From Holosporaceae bacterium (GTDB lineage: Bacteria > Pseudomonadota > Alphaproteobacteria > UBA3830), in the NCBI GenBank assembly GCA_031284345.1, contig JAITAC010000078.1, positions 1-12,785 on the forward strand: a stretch of 12,785 nt of DNA, written 5' to 3'. How positions within the stretch are numbered: position 1 is the stretch's first letter; each line of letters begins with the position of its first letter. Below are positions 5,816-12,785 of the stretch, in pieces. The position numbers were made by a program, and so were the translations under genes. Under the pieces are notes generated by a model. That model was given only the letters and a program-made list of their open reading frames with translations. It was not told the DNA's origin and searched no databases.

Positions 5816-6301
5816 TTGGCCAGAATTTTAGGCATCGATCCCGGACTGCACAGAACCGGATGGGGAATCGTGGACTATGACGGATTTCATCTGAAATATG
5901 TAGCTCATGGAGTCATCATCTCGGATTCCGCAGATAAAATCGAAGTGCGTCTGGGATACATATACAAAATGTTGTCGAACGTCATTGAAGAAAACACTCC
6001 CACCGAAGTTGGCATCGAGCAGGTTTTTGTCAACAACAATCCGATGTCGTCGCTAAAATTGGGGATGGCACGCGGAGTTGCCATCTGTGTCGCCAGCGTA
6101 ATGGATCTGGCGGTCACCGAATATACTCCCAATAAAATAAAAAAATCCGTTGTGGGATCTGGACACGCCACAAAAGATCAGGTGTCAATTATGGTTCAAA
6201 AATTATTAAATTGTGGTAGTGTAAAACTAGATGCCGCAGATGCACTTGCAATAGCCATTTGTCATGCGCATCATGCTACGCATTATCCAGTAATTACATG
6301 A
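5816..6301 (+). CDS. ruvC: Crossover junction endodeoxyribonuclease RuvC
   Basis: RuvC resolves Holliday junctions by symmetric nicking, acting with the RuvAB branch-migration motor. From TTG at 5816 the protein is 161 residues, close to the usual RuvC length. It starts with the family's N-terminal strand LARILGIDPGLHRTGWG. Four acidic catalytic residues are in place: D8, E68 (GIEQVFVNNN), and D139 and D142 (LDAADALAIAICHAHH). An in-frame ATG at 5636 would add 60 residues overlapping dnaQ with no RuvC similarity, so I prefer TTG, supported by AAAGGA 9 nt upstream. In the 88-bp gap, TTGAGA (5736-5741) with TATTTT (5760-5765) is a weak promoter candidate. ruvA follows after 13 nt. Confidence 0.92.
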   Translation: MARILGIDPGLHRTGWGIVDYDGFHLKYVAHGVIISDSADKIEVRLGYIYKMLSNVIEENTPTEVGIEQVFVNNNPMSSLKLGMARGVAICVASVMDLAVTEYTPNKIKKSVVGSGHATKDQVSIMVQKLLNCGSVKLDAADALAIAICHAHHATHYPVIT

Positions 6302-6314
6302 ATGAGATAAAAAA

Positions 6315-6920
6315 ATGATTACTCACCTGAAAGGAACAGTTGAAAAAATATCCGATAACTCCATAGTAATAGACGTAAATGGAGTGGGATACGCGGTAAT
6401 TTGTTCCGCCAGAACCGTGGCCGAAGCAAAAAAAGGAGGACCGATCCTCGTCTTCACCTTGCTAAATGTGCGGGAAGACGCCTGGACTCTGTTCGGATTT
6501 ATTTCAGAAAAAGAACGATTGTGGTTCAACATGTTGACGTCAGTGCAGGGCGTGGGCGGAAAAGTCGCCATTGCTTTATTATCGACACTCGGAGATGATG
6601 ACCTCTACAATGCGTTTCTCTCCCAGGATAAAAATATGCTTACCAGAGCAGACGGAGTCGGTCCGAAGCTCGCCACCCGCATTATTTCCGAACTGAAAGA
6701 CAAGGTTGTGGGAAAAATCGACATTGGCACGCCAACATCGCAGATTTCGCCGGAAGCCGGAGTCCTAAACGACGTAATCTCTGCTCTGGTGAACCTCGGA
6801 TACCAGAAATCAGATATTTTTCGAGTGGTATCAACATTGCCGACGGAACCCAACGCAAAATTCGACGCTCTGCTGAAGACCGTTTTGGCAAAACTTTCGG
6901 CCGGAGTGTCCCATGAATAA
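6315..6920 (+). CDS. ruvA: Holliday junction DNA helicase subunit RuvA
   Basis: RuvA binds four-way junctions as a tetramer and loads RuvB. The 201-residue protein has the N-terminal OB-fold ([20 protein letters not shown], then NGVGYAV). It has two helix-hairpin-helix motifs at about residues 75-92 ([14 protein letters not shown]) and 110-127 ([18 protein letters not shown]), and a C-terminal domain III from about 148 ([14 protein letters not shown]) that contacts RuvB. Length and domain order are normal. The ribosome binding site is weak (a TGAGA stretch before the ATG), and coupling to ruvC translation is plausible. The last 8 nt overlap the start of ruvB. Confidence 0.95.
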   Translation: MITHLKGTVEKISDNSIVIDVNGVGYAVICSARTVAEAKKGGPILVFTLLNVREDAWTLFGFISEKERLWFNMLTSVQGVGGKVAIALLSTLGDDDLYNAFLSQDKNMLTRADGVGPKLATRIISELKDKVVGKIDIGTPTSQISPEAGVLNDVISALVNLGYQKSDIFRVVSTLPTEPNAKFDALLKTVLAKLSAGVSHE

Positions 6921-7947
6921 AAATGTGAATCTGGAAACCGAGCAGACGGAAAATGAATATGCCGATTATTCGCTGCGTCCCAATAGTCTTCAGGATTTTA
7001 TTGGACAGGAACAGCTGAAAAATAATTTACGGGTCTTTGTGGATTCCGCCAAAAAACGCAACCGAGCCATGGACCATATTTTATTTTTTGGCCCACCAGG
7101 ATTGGGAAAAACGACGCTGTCGCATATAATATCGAAGGAGCTGGGAGTGGGATTCAAAGCCACATCTGGTCCGATTTTGGCGAAGGCGGGAGACCTGGCG
7201 GCAATTCTGACCAATCTACATGAAAAAGACGTCTTGTTCATAGATGAAATTCACCGCATGAATCGTCTGGTGGAGGAAATATTGTACCCGGCAATGGAAG
7301 ATTTTCAGCTGGATCTCATGATAGGGGAAGGACCAGCGGCAAGATCCATTCGCATTGATCTGCCGCATTTTACGCTTATAGGAGCCACAACACGATCCGG
7401 CATGCTGTCGTCTCCATTGCGAGATAGATTTGGCATACCGCTTCGGCTGGAATTTTATACTCACCGTGAATTGCAGATAATAGTGGCGAAAAACGCACTG
7501 CTGCTGGGGATTCAGATATCAAAAGATGGGTCTGAAGAAATAGCGCGCCGATCCCGCGGAACTCCAAGAATTGCCGGCCGACTGCTAAAAAGAGTGCGGG
7601 ATTTTGCCATAGTAAGTAACGCATCGATAATTGATCGAAAAATCGCAGATATGGCCCTCAAAAACCTAGACGTAGACGAAAAAGGCCTTGACTCAATGGA
7701 TAGAAAATACCTAAAATGCATACTTGAATTTTATAATGGTGGTCCTGTGGGAGTGGAGACTCTGTCCGCGGTACTTTCCGAAAAACGCGATACCATCGAG
7801 GAAGTTATAGAACCGTATATTTTGCAGAGCGGGCTTGTGCAGAGAACCGCGCGCGGCCGCATCCTAACGCCGGAAGGCTATAGATATCTCGGCGTCACTC
7901 CAAAACAAAATGAAATTAGAGACCTATTTGAAGGAGATTTTTCATGA
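6913..7947 (+). CDS. ruvB: Holliday junction DNA helicase subunit RuvB (AAA+ ATPase)
   Basis: RuvB is the hexameric motor that drives branch migration on RuvA-bound junctions. The 344-residue protein shows [12 protein letters not shown] (21-32), Walker A GPPGLGKT (60-67), Walker B VLFIDE (107-112), sensor 1 GATTRSG (157-163) and the arginine finger region PLRDRFG (R170). Sensor 2 follows in [17 protein letters not shown] (about 215-231), and a C-terminal winged-helix domain ends in [21 protein letters not shown]. All functional motifs are intact. The start overlaps ruvA by 8 nt, and the stop overlaps the tolQ start by 4 nt (ATGA), so ruvAB and tolQ are almost certainly on one transcript. Confidence 0.96.
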   Translation: MNKNVNLETEQTENEYADYSLRPNSLQDFIGQEQLKNNLRVFVDSAKKRNRAMDHILFFGPPGLGKTTLSHIISKELGVGFKATSGPILAKAGDLAAILTNLHEKDVLFIDEIHRMNRLVEEILYPAMEDFQLDLMIGEGPAARSIRIDLPHFTLIGATTRSGMLSSPLRDRFGIPLRLEFYTHRELQIIVAKNALLLGIQISKDGSEEIARRSRGTPRIAGRLLKRVRDFAIVSNASIIDRKIADMALKNLDVDEKGLDSMDRKYLKCILEFYNGGPVGVETLSAVLSEKRDTIEEVIEPYILQSGLVQRTARGRILTPEGYRYLGVTPKQNEIRDLFEGDFS

Positions 7948-8663
7948 ACGAACCCATCGTTACGGTAACAAATGTTGCTACTGATATCCATAATCTTTCG
8001 CTGCTATCATTATTTCTCCAGGCGTCGTTTACGGTAAAGGTCGTCATTGTGCTGCTGATCGGATGTTCGTTCTGGAGCTGGACCATAATCTTTGCCAAAA
8101 CATCCATGATGAAAAAATTAAAAAACACCGCTAGAAAATTCGAAGATGCTTTCTGGAATTGTGGATCAATTGAAATATTTTTCGATAATATCGCCAATAG
8201 AGTGGACGATCCGTTTGTCAATGTGTTTATTGCCGGCATGAACGAATGGCGCAGAGCAAAAAATAAAAAAACCCCTCTGAATGCAATGTCCGTTCTGGAA
8301 CGCATAGAAACCATGATGCGGGTCACCATAGGACGAGAAGTCGATTTCCTCGAACGATACATTGGATTCTTAGCCACCGTCGGATCAACGGCGCCGTTTG
8401 TGGGATTATTCGGAACCGTATGGGGAATTATGAATAGCTTCGAATCCATCGGATTGGACCAACATCCCAGTCTGACCGCCGTCGCACCAGGAATTGCAGA
8501 AGCACTCTTCGCAACTGCACTCGGATTGGTGGTTACCATCCCCGCCGTCGTCGCCTACAATAAAATATCCGGAGAAATTAATCGCTACCAAAATCGATTG
8601 GACGCCTTCGTCGATGAATTCTCCACTCTAATTTCCCGCCAAATGGAAGAAGAACAGGGGTAA
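7944..8663 (+). CDS. tolQ: Tol-Pal system inner-membrane protein TolQ
   Basis: TolQ, with TolR, forms the proton-motive-force-driven motor that energises TolA for outer-membrane constriction and stability. This 239-residue MotA/TolQ/ExbB-family protein has three predicted membrane helices at about 27-50, 138-160 and 182-206, with a cytoplasmic loop between the first two. The conserved blocks [20 protein letters not shown] (144-163) and [20 protein letters not shown] (181-200) are present. AAGGAG at 7931-7936 is 7 nt before the ATG. In most alphaproteobacteria ybgC lies between ruvB and tolQ; here the two overlap and ybgC is missing. TolQ rather than ExbB is indicated by the tolR-tolA-tolB genes that follow. 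Confidence 0.93.
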   Translation: MNEPIVTVTNVATDIHNLSLLSLFLQASFTVKVVIVLLIGCSFWSWTIIFAKTSMMKKLKNTARKFEDAFWNCGSIEIFFDNIANRVDDPFVNVFIAGMNEWRRAKNKKTPLNAMSVLERIETMMRVTIGREVDFLERYIGFLATVGSTAPFVGLFGTVWGIMNSFESIGLDQHPSLTAVAPGIAEALFATALGLVVTIPAVVAYNKISGEINRYQNRLDAFVDEFSTLISRQMEEEQG

Positions 8664-8666
8664 TCT

Positions 8667-9131
8667 ATGGCCATCACCATAAAAAAAAATAGAAGCAAAA
8701 GATCTCGCCTCATCCCCATGAGCGACATGAACGTCACTCCCATGATTGACGTTATGCTGGTCCTACTAGTGATATTCATGGTAACGGCTCCTTTTTTGAC
8801 CGTCGGCGTCAAAGTCAATCTGCCCACCGCCAACGCTCCTAATGTAACCGGCAACGATACCCCCATAGTAGTGCACATCAATAGCGCAGGACAGGTGTTC
8901 ATCGGCGACGTCGAAGTCACTCGAGACACTCTCACTGATAAACTGCAGGCCATAACCCACGAAAATATCTCGGATGCAAAAATATTCGTGCGCGGAGATC
9001 AATCACTACCCTACGGTAATATAATGGAAATTATGGGACACATCAGCAATTCCGGATTTAAAAAAGTCGTCCTCGTAACCGAATTACCAAAAAAACAGGA
9101 ACGGAAATCAGATGCGTCGCAGAAAAGGTAA
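8667..9131 (+). CDS. tolR: Tol-Pal system protein TolR
   Basis: TolR is the single-pass inner-membrane partner of TolQ. The 154-residue protein has a short basic cytoplasmic tail, then NVTPMIDVMLVLLVIFMVTA (22-41), in which D28 is the membrane aspartate expected to carry protons. A periplasmic domain of the ExbD/TolR fold follows, including IFVRGDQSLPYGNIMEIMG and ending with FKKVVLVTEL. It begins 3 nt after tolQ, with AGGGG 6 nt before its ATG. Its last 20 nt overlap the start of tolA, which indicates translational coupling. Confidence 0.93.
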   Translation: MAITIKKNRSKRSRLIPMSDMNVTPMIDVMLVLLVIFMVTAPFLTVGVKVNLPTANAPNVTGNDTPIVVHINSAGQVFIGDVEVTRDTLTDKLQAITHENISDAKIFVRGDQSLPYGNIMEIMGHISNSGFKKVVLVTELPKKQERKSDASQKR

Positions 9132-10359
9132 ATTCTCCATAGCCGGATATGTTATCTGCTCCGTCATGATGCATACCCTGCTGTTTTCGCTCGGTTTCAT
9201 AACAATTCCAAAAGGAAAAAATAATCTGCTGGTCGACGTCGAAATATCCGGAGAAAGTGGGTTGCCCGATATGGAAAATTATCCGCAAAAACCTGCGGAA
9301 TTTACAGAATCTATGGAGAATCCGGAACAAAAATTCTCTCCCGATCCATTGCTAGAACCTCAAACTCAACCAACTGAAATTCCTCCGGAAGAAATTCCAC
9401 TGCAAAACATCATGCCGGCAGACGATCCTCAACTGGAAGAGGCACTCCGGGAACAAATTCCGTCCATAGAAGAAATACCTCCGGAGGATATAAAAAATTA
9501 CGAAGAGGAAAATAGCATAAAAGAAAAACTACCGGAACAGACTCCCGAAGAAGAAAAACTACCGGAACCGGCTCCCGAAGAAGAGAAACTACCGGAACCG
9601 GCTCCCGAAGAAGAAAAAAAACCTGAACCGGCTCCCGAAGAAGAAAAAAAACCTGAACCGGCTCCCGAAGAAGAAAAACTACCGGAACCGACTCCCGAAG
9701 AAGAAAAAAAACCTGAACCGGCTCCCGAAGAAGAAAAAAAACCGAAACCGACTCCAGAGAAAGAAAAAAAACCGAAACCGACTCCCGAGAAAGAAAAAAA
9801 ACCGAAACCAACTCCCGAGAAAGAAAAAAAACCTGAACCGGCTCCCATAAAAGCCAAAAAACCCGTTGAGAAAGTAAAAAAGAAACGCCGGAAAACGATA
9901 AAAGATATCGTGGAAAAATCTGTGCGCGACCAATCGGACAGGGAATTTGATAAAATGCTCGGCAACAGCATGACGGATCTACAAAAATCGCGCAGCAAAG
10001 GGCAGACTGGACGCGGAGCGGGATCATTTGGCAGTGACGGAGGCGTTAATGAAAGCGACAGTGAGCTTATCATGTCGCAAATTTATCCTCATTGGGCGGT
10101 AGCATCCGGCGTAAAAAACGCCGAAAGCATCATAATAGAAATTAATGTGGAACTGCGAGATAATGGGGAAGTTATTCTTTCCAGTATTGAAATATTGGAT
10201 CAGGAACGATACATGAATGATAGCACATTTCGAGCCGCTGCCGACAGTGCCAAACGAGCGATTTTGCTAGCGAGTCCTCTAAATATACCGAAAAATAAAA
10301 TTGATTTATTGCGTGAGATCACACTGCGGTTTAATATGAAAAAGGCGTTAAGGAGGTAA
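9112..10359 (+). CDS. tolA: Tol-Pal system protein TolA with proline-rich repeat rod
   Basis: TolA spans the periplasm between the TolQR motor and TolB/Pal. A basic start and one membrane helix (about 10-31) are followed by a long acidic, proline-rich region (about 50-143). Ten perfect decapeptide repeats cover residues 144-243, of the types PEEEKLPEPA, PEEEKKPEPA and, later, PEKEKKPKPT. A basic linker (KKKRRKTIKDIVEK) and a Gly/Ser stretch lead to the C-terminal domain at 321-415, beginning MSQIYPHWAVASG and containing the FRAAADSAKRAI helix and a final ITLRFN strand. That C-terminal domain and the operon position identify TolA. The rod is unusual: most TolA rods are Ala/Lys/Glu-rich helices, whereas Pro-Glu and Pro-Lys tracts are typical of TonB. 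Many A8 runs in the repeat make length or frame changes possible. Confidence 0.88.
   Translation: MRRRKGKFSIAGYVICSVMMHTLLFSLGFITIPKGKNNLLVDVEISGESGLPDMENYPQKPAEFTESMENPEQKFSPDPLLEPQTQPTEIPPEEIPLQNIMPADDPQLEEALREQIPSIEEIPPEDIKNYEEENSIKEKLPEQTPEEEKLPEPAPEEEKLPEPAPEEEKKPEPAPEEEKKPEPAPEEEKLPEPTPEEEKKPEPAPEEEKKPKPTPEKEKKPKPTPEKEKKPKPTPEKEKKPEPAPIKAKKPVEKVKKKRRKTIKDIVEKSVRDQSDREFDKMLGNSMTDLQKSRSKGQTGRGAGSFGSDGGVNESDSELIMSQIYPHWAVASGVKNAESIIIEINVELRDNGEVILSSIEILDQERYMNDSTFRAAADSAKRAILLASPLNIPKNKIDLLREITLRFNMKKALRR
9541..9840. repeat. Ten 30-bp tandem repeats within tolA
   Basis: Ten units of exactly 30 bp run in phase with the codons, each starting RCTCC(C/A)GA and ending CCGRAACCR. Three sequence versions alternate. 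Units at 9541, 9571 and 9661 carry ACTACCGGAACCG. Units at 9601, 9631, 9691 and 9721 carry a run of eight A followed by CCTGAACCG or CCGAAACCG. Units at 9751-9840 change GAAGAA to GAGAAA. Seven units contain an A8 homopolymer. Degenerate partial units flank both ends. The interspersed order of versions suggests amplification by unequal exchange or slippage after they had diverged. Confidence 0.95.
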
Positions 10360-10361
10360 AA

Positions 10362-11702
10362 ATGTTAAGAATTTTCAAGAAAGTGTTTCTAGCGTGCGGA
10401 TTGATAATGGTTTGTTTACCGGCAACGGAAGCGAGTCGAGTAACCATTGACATAACCAAAGGAGTCATGAAGCCCATATCTATTGCACTAAATACCTTTG
10501 ATGGATCTGGCATTCTGAACGGACAATTTTTGGAGGTTATCCAAAACGATTTGGAGGGAACTTTTTTATTCAGATCTATTCCGCAGAAAGCATTCATGCA
10601 AAATTTGACCAACGTAGCGGAAGTTCCTCGATTTTCTCTCTGGAAAACCATTAACGCTCAGTATTTGGCGAACATAGAGATAAAATGTCAAGGAGGCAGC
10701 ATAGAAGTCTCGCTAGCGCTCTATGATGTTCTGTCGGAAATTAGAGTTAATCTGCTGAATATTAGCGGAAATGTCGGAAATTGGAGAAAAATGGCCCACA
10801 TGGTCGCCAATAAAATTTACGAACGGGTTACCGGAGAGGTCGGATATTTTGATACAAAAATTATGTACATATCTGTGAAAAACATGCCCAAAAATGGAAA
10901 AAGCTATCGACTTGCTCTGATGGATCAAGACGGATACGATCACCAATATCTCACAGATGGCCAAGCAATTGTTTTAACGCCTAGATTTGCCCCCAACGGA
11001 AAAGAATGTTCATTTTTCAGCTATAAAGATAAAGTAGTGAACGGTCGCAGGATTCCCGTTTCTGCGAGTGTATATCGGCTTGATCTGCAAAAGCGATCTG
11101 CTCCCAAGTTGATAGCGGATTTCAAGGGGATGTCTTACGCTCCCCGCTATTCTCCCGACGGCAATCTATTGATATTTAGCTTATCGAACCATGGTTCATC
11201 CTCCATATATACTTTCAATCTGAGCACCCAAGAAGTGGTGCGACTAACTCGTGGCCGCTGCATTGACACGTCTCCATGCTACTCACCGGACGGAAAGTAC
11301 GTAGTATTTAACTCCGACAGAGGCGGAACGCAGCAACTGTACATAATGGACGCAGATGGCAGCAATATCAGAAGATTATCATTTGGCAGTAGCAGATACG
11401 CGACGCCGGTCTGGTCTCCCAGAGGTGATTGGATTGCGTTTACAAAATTCGGAAAAGGCGTGTTTGATATCGGCATTATTCGCCCCGACGGCACCGAAGA
11501 ACGTGTGCTTACCACCGGATACCTCACCGAAGGACCAAGCTGGTCCCCCAACGGTCGCGTGATTATTTTTTCCCATCAGGATTATGCAAAGCGCGAAAAA
11601 ATTTACAGCGTAGACGTCACCGGCTACAACAAACACGAAATTACAACTCCGTTTAACGCCATAGATCCGGAATGGTCCCGTAATCTAGGCGTAGATAATT
11701 AG
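10362..11702 (+). CDS. tolB: Tol-Pal system periplasmic beta-propeller protein TolB
   Basis: TolB is a soluble periplasmic protein that links TolA to the Pal lipoprotein. A Sec signal peptide is visible: basic MLRIFKK, a hydrophobic core and LPATEA, with likely cleavage after A24. The N-terminal TolB domain follows (about 27-170; VTIDITKGVMKPISIALN, FRSIPQKAFMQ). The C-terminal part (about 180-440) is a six-bladed propeller with PD40-type repeats such as APRYSPDGNLLIFS, SPCYSPDGKYVVFNSDRGG and GPSWSPNGRVIIFS. The length of 446 residues is typical. A strong ribosome binding site AAGGAGG (10350-10356) lies in the end of tolA, 5 nt before the ATG. The gene for its partner Pal does not follow. 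Confidence 0.95.
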   Translation: MLRIFKKVFLACGLIMVCLPATEASRVTIDITKGVMKPISIALNTFDGSGILNGQFLEVIQNDLEGTFLFRSIPQKAFMQNLTNVAEVPRFSLWKTINAQYLANIEIKCQGGSIEVSLALYDVLSEIRVNLLNISGNVGNWRKMAHMVANKIYERVTGEVGYFDTKIMYISVKNMPKNGKSYRLALMDQDGYDHQYLTDGQAIVLTPRFAPNGKECSFFSYKDKVVNGRRIPVSASVYRLDLQKRSAPKLIADFKGMSYAPRYSPDGNLLIFSLSNHGSSSIYTFNLSTQEVVRLTRGRCIDTSPCYSPDGKYVVFNSDRGGTQQLYIMDADGSNIRRLSFGSSRYATPVWSPRGDWIAFTKFGKGVFDIGIIRPDGTEERVLTTGYLTEGPSWSPNGRVIIFSHQDYAKREKIYSVDVTGYNKHEITTPFNAIDPEWSRNLGVDN

Positions 11703-11717
11703 GATTATTATTAAAAA

Positions 11718-12785
11718 TTGCAACTATTTGAAAAAATTCCTCCACTTGCCGACAGAGTTCGTCCATCTGATTTCAATGAGTTGATCGGACAGTCGGTGAT
11801 CGACCAGATCCCATCGTTGGAAAATCTGCAATCGATGATTTTTTGGGGCCCACCGGGCTCCGGAAAAACGTCTCTGGCAAAAATTTTGGCCAAAAAAAGC
11901 GGATTACCCTTCGAAGAAACATCGGCCGTGGTTCATGCTACGGCGAAATTTAAATCCATATTCGACGAAGTGGCTCGGGATCCGCTAAAAAAAGTCATTA
12001 TGCTGATAGACGAGATTCATCATCTAAACAAGAGTCAGCAGGATATTTTCCTGCCATATTTGGAGAGCGGTGGCATAATATTAATCGGCACCACAACGGA
12101 AAATCCATCGTTTGAGCTGCGACCGGCACTGCTATCCCGCTGCAAGGTAATCGTGTTCGATCGGCTGCAGCTGCATCATCTGGACGACATTCTCCAGAGA
12201 GCAGAGCAATTTATGCAAAAAGAATTGCCACTTACGGCGGAAGCACGGCAACATTTATGTCTTATGTCCGATGGCGACGGCCGATATCTGCTGAATCGTG
12301 CAGAAGAACTGCTGTCCTTAAATGTCCGGGAAAAAATGTCCGTCGAAGAGCTGATGAAAATGAGTCCCAAAAGAGCCGTCATCTATGATGCTTCCGGAGA
12401 AGAGCACTACAATCTGCTGAGCGCATTTCATAAATCCCTGCGCGGCTCCGATGTGGACGCCGCTCTCTACTGGACCAATCGTATGTTGGTGGGCGGAGAA
12501 AATCCCCTCATAATAGCCCGCCGACTCATAAGATTCGCCGCTGAAGACGTTGGACTCGCCGATCCCAACGCTATACTGCAGGCCATAGCTGCCCATCAGA
12601 CCTACAGCATGCTCGGATCTCCAGAGGGAGAATTGGCCATAACCAATGCCGTTATATACCTCGCCACCGCTCCCAAATCAAATGCCGGATACGTCGCCTA
12701 TGGCCGTTCCAAAAAATGCGCAGAATTGTACGGATCATTGCCAACTCCTAAAAAAATACGCAACGCCCCCACAAAATTAATGGCA
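11718..12785 (+). CDS. rarA: Replication-associated recombination protein A (RarA/MgsA), 3' end cut by window
   Basis: RarA is an AAA+ ATPase of the clamp-loader/WRNIP1 group that acts at stalled replication forks. The frame is open from TTG at 11718 to the window end (356 codons) and begins LQLFEKIPPLADRVRPSDF. A stop at 11712-11714 rules out any upstream start, so TTG is the only good candidate; AGGA at 11701-11704 is a weak, distant ribosome binding site. Walker A is GPPGSGKT (44-51) and Walker B is VIMLIDEIHH (93-102). GTTTENPSFELRPALLSR (124-141) holds sensor 1 and the arginine finger, and HKSLRGSDVDAALYW marks the MgsA C-terminal domain. The segment before Walker A is somewhat shorter than in E. 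coli RarA. It starts 15 nt after tolB, so it probably shares the transcript. Confidence 0.92.
   Translation, partial: MQLFEKIPPLADRVRPSDFNELIGQSVIDQIPSLENLQSMIFWGPPGSGKTSLAKILAKKSGLPFEETSAVVHATAKFKSIFDEVARDPLKKVIMLIDEIHHLNKSQQDIFLPYLESGGIILIGTTTENPSFELRPALLSRCKVIVFDRLQLHHLDDILQRAEQFMQKELPLTAEARQHLCLMSDGDGRYLLNRAEELLSLNVREKMSVEELMKMSPKRAVIYDASGEEHYNLLSAFHKSLRGSDVDAALYWTNRMLVGGENPLIIARRLIRFAAEDVGLADPNAILQAIAAHQTYSMLGSPEGELAITNAVIYLATAPKSNAGYVAYGRSKKCAELYGSLPTPKKIRNAPTKLMA

Noticed and set aside
7916-8539. 207-codon antisense frame opposite tolQ
   Set aside because: It lies entirely opposite the well-supported tolQ gene and the end of ruvB, has no recognisable domain, and no ribosome binding site was seen.
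9410-10073. Long antisense open frames (about 190-205 codons) opposite tolA
   Set aside because: They are produced by the 30-bp in-phase repeat, which keeps the opposite frames open, and their translations are low-complexity Phe/Ser/Val-rich text. tolA has the family domains.

Overview
The window most likely comes from an alphaproteobacterium with a moderately low G+C chromosome. This rests on an alphaproteobacterial-type RpoH (sigma-32), on a ruvCAB cluster running directly into tolQRAB, and on the alphaproteobacterial look of the TolA C-terminal domain. Decayed insertion sequences and a 102-bp dispersed repeat next to a compact housekeeping operon would suit a host-associated lineage such as Holosporales or its relatives. 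That placement is inference; no rRNA or other marker is present.

Layout. (1) Positions 1-1800 are an accessory, mostly non-coding stretch. It holds a degenerate GC-rich direct repeat (59-192), an AT-rich hairpin (220-255), two separated pieces of a decayed IS30-family transposase (287-352 and 647-868, minus strand), the first half of an IS630-family transposase (864-1223, minus), and three copies of a 102-bp element with inverted ends. Two of those copies are in exact tandem between the IS30 pieces, and one lies alone at 1566-1672. (2) Positions 1800-4970 (minus strand) carry a regulatory block. A response regulator fused to a PP2C/SpoIIE phosphatase, an RsbW-like ATPase and an RsbV-like STAS protein form a tight three-gene unit. 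A 382-bp gap follows, then rpoH in the same direction. (3) From 5032 to the window end everything is on the plus strand: dnaQ, ruvC, ruvA, ruvB, tolQ, tolR, tolA, tolB and the start of rarA (mgsA), with very short gaps or overlaps from ruvC onward.

How the genes fit together. The phosphatase/kinase/STAS trio is a complete partner-switching module: the REC domain would control a phosphatase acting on the STAS protein, which binds or releases the ATPase, which in turn may hold a target. RpoH is the nearest sigma factor, so it is a candidate target, but the sequence does not prove this. The plus-strand block joins DNA maintenance (proofreading exonuclease, Holliday-junction processing, RarA) to the envelope Tol system. 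The usual ybgC upstream of tolQ and pal downstream of tolB are absent; rarA sits where pal is expected. TolA is unusual in carrying ten exact 30-bp repeats that encode a TonB-like proline-rich rod.
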